Position numbers and translations under genes: made by a program. This document shows, piece after piece, positions 1-5,072 of a DNA stretch of 5,345 bases. How positions within the stretch are numbered: position 1 is the stretch's first letter; the number at the start of each line of letters is the position of its first letter. Source of the stretch: Myxococcales bacterium (lineage in GTDB: Bacteria > Myxococcota_A > Polyangia > Nannocystales > Nannocystaceae); the NCBI GenBank assembly GCA_020431135.1, contig JAGQIT010000461.1, positions 1-5,345 on the forward strand, in the 5' to 3' direction. The notes under the pieces were generated by a model. The model did not search any database, was not told the origin of the DNA, and worked only from the letters and a program-made list of their open reading frames with translations.

Positions 1-297
1 GGCAAGCGGGTGATCGAGGTCGCCTACGTCGGCTTCCTCCCGCTCCACGGCGCCCGCCAGCTCGTCGTCAAGACGGTGAAGATCCACGAGTCCAAGGCCG
101 CCGCGGTCGCCCCCCAGGGGGGCTCGCTGACGCCGCTGCTGTCGGCGCCGCGGGCCCTCGTCCACGCGACGGTCGACGTCCTCGGCGACGTCGTCCGGGC
201 GATCCGCAGCCAGCTCGACGAGCTCGCCGAGCAGGTCGAGCGCCGGCGGGCGGCGGCCGAGCGGGCCCTCGACGAGCTAGACGGCGCCTCCTCGTAG
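1..297 (+). CDS. C-terminal part of an unrecognised protein with a terminal coiled coil
   Basis: The reading frame is open from the first base and ends at TAG 295-297, so the 5' part of the gene lies outside the window. A GTG at 10-12 could be a start, but the frame continues upstream of it with the same codon style, so I treat this as a gene tail of 98 visible codons. Third positions are almost all G or C, as in the real genes nearby. The visible protein begins with a beta-rich stretch (VIEVAYVGFLPL, then QLVVKTVKIHESK) and a short Gly/Pro/Ser turn. It ends in about 45 residues of charged, Leu/Val-spaced helix (residues such as LGDVVRAIRSQLDELAEQ, then Arg/Ala/Glu) that looks like a coiled coil. 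No signal peptide or membrane segment is visible in this part. I do not recognise the family. A perfect palindrome, AGCGCGCGCGCT (296-307), overlaps the stop codon; no T-run follows it. Confidence 0.7.
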   Translation, partial: GKRVIEVAYVGFLPLHGARQLVVKTVKIHESKAAAVAPQGGSLTPLLSAPRALVHATVDVLGDVVRAIRSQLDELAEQVERRRAAAERALDELDGASS

Positions 298-481
298 CGC
301 GCGCGCTGCGAACGTCCGAGCTGTCCTCCGCGATCGTGAGGGATGATCGTGGTCGGCGAGGGCAGGCGGGCGTCGCCGATCCTCCGCGACGGCGCCGCGA
401 CGGGGCCGCGAGGCGGGCACGCGGGCTCCGGAGAGCCGCCGCGGGCCCGCATCGGCCGCGCTGGGCCTCCCTCGGCCGCCG

Positions 482-490
482 TGCTAGAAC
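482..490 (+). promoter_or_regulatory. Candidate extended -10 element of metG, implying a very short leader
   Basis: TGC-TAGAAC resembles an extended -10 (TGn plus four of six matches to TATAAT) in a very GC-rich gap. The hexamer 485-490 ends nine bases before the metG ATG, which would place transcription start at or within a few bases of the start codon. No good -35 is visible; CTGGGC at 461-466 sits at an 18-base spacing. The only purine-rich sequence before the ATG is AGG at 494-496, too close to act as a normal Shine-Dalgarno. This is inference from pattern only. Confidence 0.35.
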
Positions 491-499
491 GCCAGGCCC

Positions 500-2551
500 A
501 TGTCGAAACGGGTCCTGGTCACCGCTGCGCTCCCCTACGCCAACGGCTCGATTCACCTCGGGCATCTCCTCGAGGCGGTGCAGACCGACGTCTACGTCCG
601 CGCGCGCCGGCAGGCCGGCGACGACGTGATCTTCATGTGGGCGGCCGACACCCACGGGACGCCGATCGAGCTCCGCGCCCGCCGCGAGGGGATCACCCCC
701 GAGGCGCTGATCGAGCGCGCCCACGCCGAGCACCTCGCGGTCTTCACCGGCTTCGGCATCGGCTTTGACATCTACTACACGACCCACTCGGAAGAGACGA
801 CCAGGCACGCGACGGCGATCTTCAAGGCGATCGAGGACAGTGGGGGGATCGCCAGCCGCGAGACCGAGCAGCTCTTCTGTCCCCACGACCAGATGTTCCT
901 GCCGGATCGCTTCGTCAAGGGGACGTGCCCGAAGTGCGGGGCCGCCGATCAGTACGGCGACGTCTGCGAGGTCTGCGGCGCGACCTACTCGCCGACGGAC
1001 CTCAAGGACGCGGCCTGCTCGCTGTGCGGGACGGCGCCGCAGCTCGCGTCGTCGGAGCACCTCTTCGTCCCCCTGGCGAAGCACGAGGCGTTCCTGCGCA
1101 GCTGGCTCAAGGCGCCCGAGGACGGCGGCGCGACGCGCCTGCAGCCGACGGTGCGCAACTACGTCCAGGGCTGGGTCGACCAGGGGCTGCGCGACTGGGA
1201 CATCTCCCGCGACGCGCCCTACTTCGGCATCGAGATCCCGGGGCACCCGGGGAAGTACTTCTACGTATGGTTCGACGCGCCGATCGGCTACATCGGCGCG
1301 ACCGAGCGCTGGTGCGCCGACAACGGCCGCGACGCCGCCGACTACTGGAAGGCGACGCCGGAGGACGCCGAGATCGTCCACGTCATCGGCAAGGACATCG
1401 TCTACTTCCACTGCCTCTTCTGGCCGGCGATGCTCCACGCGGCCGGCTACAACACGCCGTCGCGCGTCCAGGTCCACGGCTGGCTGCAGGTCAACGGCGA
1501 GAAGATGTCGAAGACCCGCGGGACCTTCATCCTCGGCAGCACCTACCTCGAGCACGCGGCGCCGGAGTACCTGCGCTACTACTTCGCGGCCAAGCTCGGC
1601 GCCGAGCAGGGGGACATCGACCTGAGCATGGAGGACTTCGCCAACCGGGTGAACGCCGACCTCGTGAAGAAGGCGGCGAACCTGGCGAGCCGGGCGATCA
1701 AGTTCGTCGGCGGGCGCCTCGGCGGGCGGGCGAGCGTCGCCGCAGAGGACGCGGCGCCGCTGCTGGCCAAGGCCCGCGAGCGCCTCGCGGCCGCCCCGGG
1801 CCTCTTCCGCGACTTCGAGAGCGGCAAGGCGATGCGCCTGGCGATGGAGATCGCCGAGGACTTCAACCTCTACCTGACCGAGGCGGCGCCGTGGAAGCTG
1901 GTGAAGACCGATCCCGAGCGCGCCCGCGCGGTCTGCACGGCGGTGATCGAGGCCTGCAAGATGATCGCCGCGATCCTGAAGCCGGCGCTCCCCGGCTGGG
2001 CCGAGAAGGTCGAGCGCATGCTCAAGCTCGACGCGCCGCTCGACTTCGTCAACGCCGCCGAGCCGCTGCCGGCGGACCTCGAGGTCGGCGAGTACGAGAC
2101 CCTCGCCGAGCGCCTCGATCCGAAGGTGCTCGACGCGATCATCGAGGCGAGCAAGGAGAGCGTCGCGGCGAAGGGGCCGGCGGTCGCCGACGCGCCGGAC
2201 TACGAGGTCGAGCCGCTCCAGCCCGAGGTCGCGATCGACGACTTCGTCGGCCTCGACCTCCGCGTCGGCCGGGTCGTCGCCGCGGCCGCGGTCGAGGGCT
2301 CGAACAAGCTCCTCCACCTGACGCTGGATCTCGGGCCGCTCGGCAGCCGCAGCGTGTTTTCCGGGATCGCCAAGAGCTACGCGCCGGAGGCGCTGATCGG
2401 CAAGAACGTCGTGGTCTTCGCCAACCTAAAGCCGAGGAAGATGCGCTTCGGGCTGAGCGAAGGGATGGTCCTCGCCGCGGGCGAGGCGGCGGACAAGATC
2501 ACGGTGCTCGAGCTCGACGCGAAGGCGCGGCCGGGCGAGCGGATCTCGTAG
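500..2551 (+). CDS. metG: Methionyl-tRNA synthetase with fused C-terminal tRNA-binding domain
   Basis: Cytosolic class I enzyme that charges tRNA-Met with methionine using ATP. At 683 residues it is close to the E. coli-type length. The Rossmann fold begins at residue 4 and the HIGH-type signature is HLGH at 19-22, inside YANGSIHLGHL. The zinc-knuckle insert follows: C143/C146 and C156/C159 form one four-cysteine knuckle. C127, H129, C173 and C176 look like ligands for a second, outer knuckle that E. coli-type enzymes have lost. WFDAPIGYI (W257) and HVIGKDI are methionine-pocket and core motifs. The KMSKS loop reads KMSKT at 335-339. The anticodon-binding helical domain carries the APW motif (P464, W465) that reads the CAU anticodon. 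Residues about 578-683 are an EMAP/Trbp111-like OB-fold domain (DLRVGRVV, FANLKPRKMRFGLSEGM) that aids tRNA binding and dimerisation in this family. The ATG at 500 gives a standard N-terminus. The gene stands alone, 202 bases after the preceding gene. Confidence 0.98.
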   Translation: MSKRVLVTAALPYANGSIHLGHLLEAVQTDVYVRARRQAGDDVIFMWAADTHGTPIELRARREGITPEALIERAHAEHLAVFTGFGIGFDIYYTTHSEETTRHATAIFKAIEDSGGIASRETEQLFCPHDQMFLPDRFVKGTCPKCGAADQYGDVCEVCGATYSPTDLKDAACSLCGTAPQLASSEHLFVPLAKHEAFLRSWLKAPEDGGATRLQPTVRNYVQGWVDQGLRDWDISRDAPYFGIEIPGHPGKYFYVWFDAPIGYIGATERWCADNGRDAADYWKATPEDAEIVHVIGKDIVYFHCLFWPAMLHAAGYNTPSRVQVHGWLQVNGEKMSKTRGTFILGSTYLEHAAPEYLRYYFAAKLGAEQGDIDLSMEDFANRVNADLVKKAANLASRAIKFVGGRLGGRASVAAEDAAPLLAKARERLAAAPGLFRDFESGKAMRLAMEIAEDFNLYLTEAAPWKLVKTDPERARAVCTAVIEACKMIAAILKPALPGWAEKVERMLKLDAPLDFVNAAEPLPADLEVGEYETLAERLDPKVLDAIIEASKESVAAKGPAVADAPDYEVEPLQPEVAIDDFVGLDLRVGRVVAAAAVEGSNKLLHLTLDLGPLGSRSVFSGIAKSYAPEALIGKNVVVFANLKPRKMRFGLSEGMVLAAGEAADKITVLELDAKARPGERIS

Positions 2552-2558
2552 GCGACGC

Positions 2559-2609
2559 GCCCCTGTCTTATGGGGCAGAATTGCGAGAGGCCGGCGTCGC
2601 GCCGGCCTC
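2559..2609 (+). terminator. Paired hairpins after metG, possible factor-dependent terminator
   Basis: Two inverted repeats follow the metG stop codon closely. The first has GCCCC (2559-2563) pairing with GGGGC (2572-2576) around an eight-base loop. The second has a perfect nine-base stem, GAGGCCGGC (2587-2595) with GCCGGCCTC (2601-2609), and a five-base loop. No T-tract follows, so this is not a classic intrinsic terminator. It may stall polymerase, protect the mRNA 3' end or assist Rho. The second hairpin has a related copy at 2791-2821. Confidence 0.4.
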
Positions 2610-2643
2610 ACTCAGTTCTCCGCGACGCGACGCGGGCCCCGTG

Positions 2644-2672
2644 CGCGGGCGAGGCGGCGGACAAGACCACGG
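2644..2672 (+). repeat. Near-exact copy of a metG 3'-end segment in the intergenic gap
   Basis: These 29 bases match metG 2476-2504 at 28 positions, with 23 identical in a row (2644-2666 against 2476-2498). The single mismatch is C at 2667 against T at 2499. The source codes for metG residues 660-668 (AGEAADKIT); the copy would read AGEAADKTT. The offset is 168 bases, exactly 56 codons, so it lies in the metG frame but beyond the TAG stop. Weaker likeness continues (GAGTCGACG against GAGCTCGACG) and then fades. It looks like a relic of a local duplication rather than a functional gene. Confidence 0.75.
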
Positions 2673-2748
2673 GCGAGTCGACGGTGCGAGGTCGGGTGCC
2701 GCTCTTGTGTGTCGAGTCGCCAGGAGCGGGCGTCGTGGCCCTTCGAGG

Positions 2749-2783
2749 GCTCCGCGGGGGAGAGGGCCGAGCCCCCGCGGAGC
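2749..2783. terminator. Perfect 12-base-pair GC-rich hairpin between convergent genes
   Basis: GCTCCGCGGGGG (2749-2760) is fully complementary to CCCCCGCGGAGC (2772-2783) around an 11-base loop. It is the strongest simple hairpin I saw in the window. It lies between the ends of two convergent genes, which is where a bidirectional stop or a barrier to read-through would be expected. Neither side has a T-run, so action without a protein factor is doubtful. A small alternative stem (GCCCT 2738-2742 with AGGGC 2746-2750) overlaps its left foot. Confidence 0.45.
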
Positions 2784-2790
2784 GGCCCGA

Positions 2791-2823
2791 AATTGACGGA
2801 GGCCAGCGCTCCGCCGGCCTCCG
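2791..2823 (-). terminator. Hairpin after the helix-turn-helix gene; second copy of the AATTG-hairpin repeat
   Basis: CGGAGGCC (2797-2804) pairs with GGCCTCCG (2816-2823); after one mismatch the stem continues with two more pairs. Read on the minus strand it lies 20 bases past the stop codon of the helix-turn-helix gene and is followed by GTCAATTTC, a weak T-rich tail. Bases 2791-2821 match 2579-2609 at 24 of 31 positions without gaps, sharing AATTG, GAGGCC and GCCGGCCTC. Terminator function is inferred from position and shape. Confidence 0.4.
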
Positions 2824-2842
2824 CCTCGCACGTCCGCGCCGC

Positions 2843-3682
2843 CTAGAGCGCGTGCTGGAGGGCGCGGTGGACCGAGCGCTCGAAGGTGTTGAGGCGCTCG
2901 GTGAGGCGGCCGCGGGTGATCGCGCGGGCCTGCTCGAGGAGGCGCTCGATGGCGATCTCCGCGGCGGTGATCACCCGGCCGCGCCAGGTCAGGCGGCGAT
3001 GGGTGGCCTCGCGCAGCTCCTGCAGCGACATGAGGAGGTGGGTCTCGATGCGCTCCGCGAGCCGGCTGAAGTCCGGATCGGGGTAGACGAGGTTGTAGTG
3101 GATGAGGCTCGAGAGGGCGGCGCAGGCCTTGCTTTGGGCGCGCTGGAAGAGCGCCTCCTTGCGCCGCAGATCGGGCTGATGGACGCCGTCGGTGAGGAGC
3201 TGAAGGAAGGTCCGCAGCGCCTCCTCGGGCTCCTCGAGGAGGGTCTGATCGGCCCGCGGGTCGCGGCGAGCCTCGGCGATGCCGCTGAGGATCGTCGTCG
3301 CAATCGCGAAGGCGTCGAGCTCGCGGATCGTGTTGGGGTAGTCGCGCGAGCCGGGCTCGGCGGGGGGCGGCGCCGGCTCAAAGGAGACGGTGAAGCTCGG
3401 GCGGGGCAGGGCGCCGGAGAGGTCGGGGCGCGGCTCGGTCGGCGGGAGGGTCTCGGCGACCGGGACGGTCTCCGGATGGGCGGTGCGCGGCGGCTCCGCG
3501 GGCGCGCTCGGGGCGGCCTTGCGGCGCTTGCCCTTCTTGCCGATGTCCTCGAGATCGGCGCGGTTGATGACCCACCGCGAGCCGATCCGTCGGGCCCGGA
3601 GGCGGCCGGTCTGGGCCATATGCCGGACCGTACGCTCGCTCTTGCCGATGATATCTGCTGCTTCCTTGATCGAGAGCTCCAT
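2843..3682 (-). CDS. Excisionase-type helix-turn-helix protein with helical C-terminal domain
   Basis: A 279-residue predicted DNA-binding protein. Residues 3-47 (LSIKEAADIIGKSERTVRH, then GRLRARRIGSRWVINRADLEDI) are a clear excisionase/MerR-like winged helix-turn-helix: recognition helix near 15-24, wing near 28-39. A basic patch, KKGKRRK (49-55), follows, then a Pro/Ala/Glu-rich and probably disordered linker (56-112). Residues about 116-279 form a predicted all-helical domain of roughly six helices with a single cysteine (C187) that I do not recognise. I chose ATG 3682-3680 because the fold starts immediately after it. The frame stays open upstream to a TTG at 3754, but that extension is low quality and crosses the likely promoter. 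No Shine-Dalgarno is visible. Excisionase-type domains occur in many ordinary regulators; no integrase or attachment site is present, so a phage role is not supported. Divergence from the BtuF-like gene suggests a local transcription regulator, possibly autoregulatory. Confidence 0.9.
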   Translation of the reverse strand: MELSIKEAADIIGKSERTVRHMAQTGRLRARRIGSRWVINRADLEDIGKKGKRRKAAPSAPAEPPRTAHPETVPVAETLPPTEPRPDLSGALPRPSFTVSFEPAPPPAEPGSRDYPNTIRELDAFAIATTILSGIAEARRDPRADQTLLEEPEEALRTFLQLLTDGVHQPDLRRKEALFQRAQSKACAALSSLIHYNLVYPDPDFSRLAERIETHLLMSLQELREATHRRLTWRGRVITAAEIAIERLLEQARAITRGRLTERLNTFERSVHRALQHAL

Positions 3683-3693
3683 GGTCGGCGCGG

Positions 3694-3724
3694 ATACTAA
3701 CCGAGGTCGGCAAGTCGCTGGCAA
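3694..3724 (-). promoter_or_regulatory. Candidate promoter of the helix-turn-helix gene
   Basis: On the minus strand TAGTAT (3699-3694) is a four-of-six -10 match ending 11 bases before the ATG. TTGCCA (3724-3719) is a -35-like hexamer, but the spacer is 19 bases, longer than ideal. The -35-like bases fall inside an inverted repeat, GGCAAT (3720-3725) with ATTGCC (3738-3743), which also contains TTTC-CGGC-GAAA in its loop. Two GGTCGGC heptamers (3683-3689 and 3705-3711) lie on either side of the -10, 22 bases apart. The layout would suit autorepression, but this is inference. Confidence 0.4.
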
Positions 3725-3761
3725 TTTCCGGCGAAAGATTGCCGGCGCCGGCAAGCCGCTG
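3708..3761. repeat. Spaced 13-base direct repeat, candidate operator pair
   Basis: CGGCAAGTCGCTG (3708-3720) and CGGCAAGCCGCTG (3749-3761) differ at one base. They start 41 bases apart, close to four helical turns, so both copies would face the same side of the DNA. They lie just upstream of the helix-turn-helix gene in the gap it shares with the BtuF-like gene. Binding by the adjacent protein is a guess from position. Confidence 0.5.
3739..3754. repeat. Perfect 16-base palindrome
   Basis: TTGCCGGCGCCGGCAA reads the same on both strands. It overlaps the second copy of the 13-base direct repeat and the right arm of the GGCAAT/ATTGCC inverted repeat. Palindromes of GCCGGC type arise easily in DNA this GC-rich, but the A/T ends extending the symmetry are less expected. 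It is a candidate protein-binding site. Confidence 0.5.
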
Positions 3762-3767
3762 CGAGCG

Positions 3768-3792
3768 CGACGCCGGATCCGGATCCGCGTCG
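3768..3792. repeat. Near-perfect 25-base dyad with GGATCC repeated
   Basis: The perfect core CGGATCCGGATCCG (3774-3787) is flanked by CGACG (3768-3772) and CGTCG (3788-3792), which are also complementary. The only break is one unpaired C at 3773. It lies in the middle of the divergent intergenic region and could be an operator or a cruciform-prone element. Confidence 0.5.
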
Positions 3793-3796
3793 TTGT

Positions 3797-3870
3797 CCGC
3801 AGATCACCGCTGCGGTCGCGTGAACACCATGTAGCGGGCTCCGCAGCGATCCTCGTGGCGGCCCGAGGAT
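3797..3870. repeat. Two small hairpins in the leader-side half of the divergent region
   Basis: CCGCAG (3797-3802) pairs with CTGCGG (3810-3815) around seven bases. ATCCTCG (3849-3855) pairs with CGAGGAT (3864-3870) around eight bases. Both lie upstream of the candidate promoter of the BtuF-like gene, so they would act as DNA sites rather than as part of its mRNA. Each is short enough to be chance in this composition. Confidence 0.25.
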
Positions 3871-3902
3871 GGTTGCCGCGGGGGGCTGGGCAGCGGACGG
3901 AG

Positions 3903-3921
3903 CTGCGCTATGTTTGCGCAG
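3903..3921 (+). promoter_or_regulatory. Candidate -10 enclosed in an inverted repeat before the BtuF-like gene
   Basis: CTGCGC-TATGTTT-GCGCAG is a perfect six-base inverted repeat, and its spacer holds a -10-like hexamer, TATGTT (3909-3914; four of six matches). The hexamer ends nine bases before the ATG at 3924. Protein bound to the dyad would cover the -10 and the transcription start, a classic repressor arrangement. No strong -35 is visible; CTGGGC at 3886-3891 is at a 17-base spacing and matches the bases at a similar place before metG. Confidence 0.4.
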
Positions 3922-3923
3922 AC

Positions 3924-5033
3924 ATGCGAAAGCCTGAGCACCAATGGGAGACGCGTAGCTACCGCGCGCGTCGTCGGTCGGAGCTTGAGCCTGAGTGGCG
4001 AGACGCTCCTCGCGCGGAGTCCTTCGACCTCGATCCTGTCGGCGAGCTGCCGGCCGCGAGGGCCTGGTTCAGCCTCGAGCGCCAGGTCTTCGGGCTGCCG
4101 CCCGCGGTGATCGACGCGGACCTCGTGCACGCAGCGAGCGCATGGGTGGTCGCCCGCGGCGGTCGGACGCTCAACCTCGTCGACGCCCGCGGGAGCTCCG
4201 TCGCCGCCGGCCCGATCGACGTCTGGGCGCTCGGCAGCCCGCCGATCTCCGCGCCGAAGACGCTGGTCACGCTCTGCCCGTCGAACGCCGAGATGGTCGC
4301 GGCCCTCGGCTGCTTCGACCGCGTGGTCGCCTGCGAGGACTCCTCCGACTATCCCCTCGAGGTCCGCGAGCGCGAGCGCCTCGGCCCCGACCTCGCGCCG
4401 GATCTCGACCGCGTCGCCGCCCTCGCGCCGGGGCTGGTGGTGAGCTCGCTGTCGGTGCCGGGGATGGAGCGGGTGGTCACCGGCCTGCGGGCGCGGGGGA
4501 TCCCGCAGGCGGTCCTCGCACCTCGCAGCCTCGCCGAGGTCGAGGCGGAGGCCCGCGCGCTCGGGCGCTGGCTCGGGGCGGAGGGGGCGGCGGCTGCCCT
4601 CTGCGATCGCCTGGAGGGCGAGCGGGCGGCCCTCCTTGCCGCCCGCCCGGCGACGCCGCTGCGGGTCTACCTCGAGTGGTGGCCGCGGCCGATGTTCACC
4701 CCGGGGGCGCTCTGCTACTCGAACGAGCTGATCGCGCTCGCCGGCGGGATCAACGTCTTCGGCGATCGGCCAGGCTCGAGCCTCGAGGTCAGCCCGGCCG
4801 AGCTCGTCACCGCGGCGCCCGACCTCTGCTTCGTCTCGTGGTGCGGGGTCGCCGAGGCCAAGCTCGACCCCGGCAACCTGATCCGGCGGCCTGGCCTCGA
4901 GGACCTGGAGGCGGCCCGGACCGGCCGGGTCTATCCCCTCGACGAGGCCTTCGCCGGTCGGCCGGGGCCGCGGATGCTGGAGGCCGCCCGGCGGATGGCG
5001 GCGGCGATCGAGGAGATCGCGCGCGCGCGCTGA
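3924..5033 (+). CDS. BtuF-like cobalamin-binding-fold protein without signal peptide
   Basis: A 369-residue protein whose residues 111-369 fit the BtuF/FepB-type periplasmic-binding fold. The first lobe opens with KTLVTLCPSNAEMVAALG and ends near residue 200 after APGLVVSSL; a linking helix spans about 202-240. The second lobe has YLEWWPRPMFTPG (249-261), NELIALAGGINVFGD (267-281), SPAELVTAAPDLCFVSWCG (290-308) and RPGPRMLEA (346-354), all typical of the cobalamin-binding branch. Residues 1-110 are unusual: charged at first, then AWFSLERQVFGLPP and HAASAWVVARGGRTLNLVDARG, with no hydrophobic signal or lipobox. Seven cysteines (118, 130, 137, 227, 264, 302, 307) also suggest a reducing, cytoplasmic site. 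Signal-less relatives exist, so the ligand may be a corrinoid handled inside the cell; this is inference. ATG 3924 is the only ATG before the fold. The frame is open upstream over the opposite gene but is not convincing. No BtuC or BtuD is in the window. The first ~30 codons have many A/T third positions, so the exact start is less certain. Confidence 0.88.
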   Translation: MRKPEHQWETRSYRARRRSELEPEWRDAPRAESFDLDPVGELPAARAWFSLERQVFGLPPAVIDADLVHAASAWVVARGGRTLNLVDARGSSVAAGPIDVWALGSPPISAPKTLVTLCPSNAEMVAALGCFDRVVACEDSSDYPLEVRERERLGPDLAPDLDRVAALAPGLVVSSLSVPGMERVVTGLRARGIPQAVLAPRSLAEVEAEARALGRWLGAEGAAAALCDRLEGERAALLAARPATPLRVYLEWWPRPMFTPGALCYSNELIALAGGINVFGDRPGSSLEVSPAELVTAAPDLCFVSWCGVAEAKLDPGNLIRRPGLEDLEAARTGRVYPLDEAFAGRPGPRMLEAARRMAAAIEEIARAR

Positions 5034-5040
5034 TTTTTTT
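5016..5040 (+). terminator. Intrinsic terminator built into the end of the BtuF-like gene
   Basis: ATC (5016-5018) pairs with GAT (5032-5034) and GCGC (5019-5022) with GCGC (5027-5030) around a GCGC tetraloop. T5031 is the only bulged base. The stem runs straight into T5034-T5040, the only T7 run in the window. The stop codon TGA (5031-5033) is part of the stem, so the terminator overlaps the coding end. Stem plus T-tract is the classic intrinsic shape. Confidence 0.6.
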
Positions 5041-5066
5041 GCCGCCGCCCGGCGACGTGCGAGTGT
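5039..5066 (+). promoter_or_regulatory. Weak candidate promoter for the small downstream gene
   Basis: TTGCCG (5039-5044) and TGC-GAGTGT (hexamer 5061-5066) are separated by 16 bases. The hexamer is a poor -10 match, keeping only the A and final T, but its position, six bases before the ATG at 5073, resembles that at the other starts here. A separate promoter is expected because a terminator lies just upstream. Confidence 0.2.
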
Positions 5067-5072
5067 GCGGCG

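Noticed and set aside
298..499. Regulatory leader such as a T-box or SAM riboswitch before metG
   Set aside because: Only short GC hairpins are present (for example TCGGCGA 353-359 with TCGCCGA 373-379, and GGCTC 424-428 with GAGCC 433-437); no riboswitch core motif or terminator is visible.
68..2317. Long minus-strand open frame of 749 codons opposite metG
   Set aside because: It mirrors the metG codons in a GC-rich sequence, consists of low-complexity Arg/Leu/Asp/Val/Gly-rich text, and lies opposite an unmistakable gene.
2570..2842. Open frame starting at ATG 2570 in the intergenic gap
   Set aside because: It is low-complexity, contains the metG-tail relic, and continues antisense into the helix-turn-helix gene.
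2843..3682. Phage or plasmid excisionase, or the accessory protein of a diversity-generating retroelement
   Set aside because: The head domain is excisionase-like, but there is no integrase, reverse transcriptase, template/variable repeat or attachment site in the window, and the helical tail does not clearly match the retroelement accessory protein.
3683..3754. TTG start at 3754 for the helix-turn-helix protein
   Set aside because: The added 24 residues precede a fold that starts right after ATG 3682, and they would be encoded across the likely promoter and palindromes.
3390..3923. Upstream extension of the BtuF-like frame
   Set aside because: It runs antisense over the helix-turn-helix gene and through the promoter region, is Arg-rich without domains, and adds no signal peptide.
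3683..3923. Cobalamin riboswitch before the BtuF-like gene
   Set aside because: No B12-box-like sequence (GCCACTG) was seen on either strand, and the candidate promoter lies too close to the start codon to leave room for a leader RNA.
5019..5030. GC dinucleotide repeat as a Z-DNA or phase-variation tract
   Set aside because: It is only 12 bases long and better explained as codons forming the stem of the terminator; a two-base slip would occur just before the stop codon with little effect.
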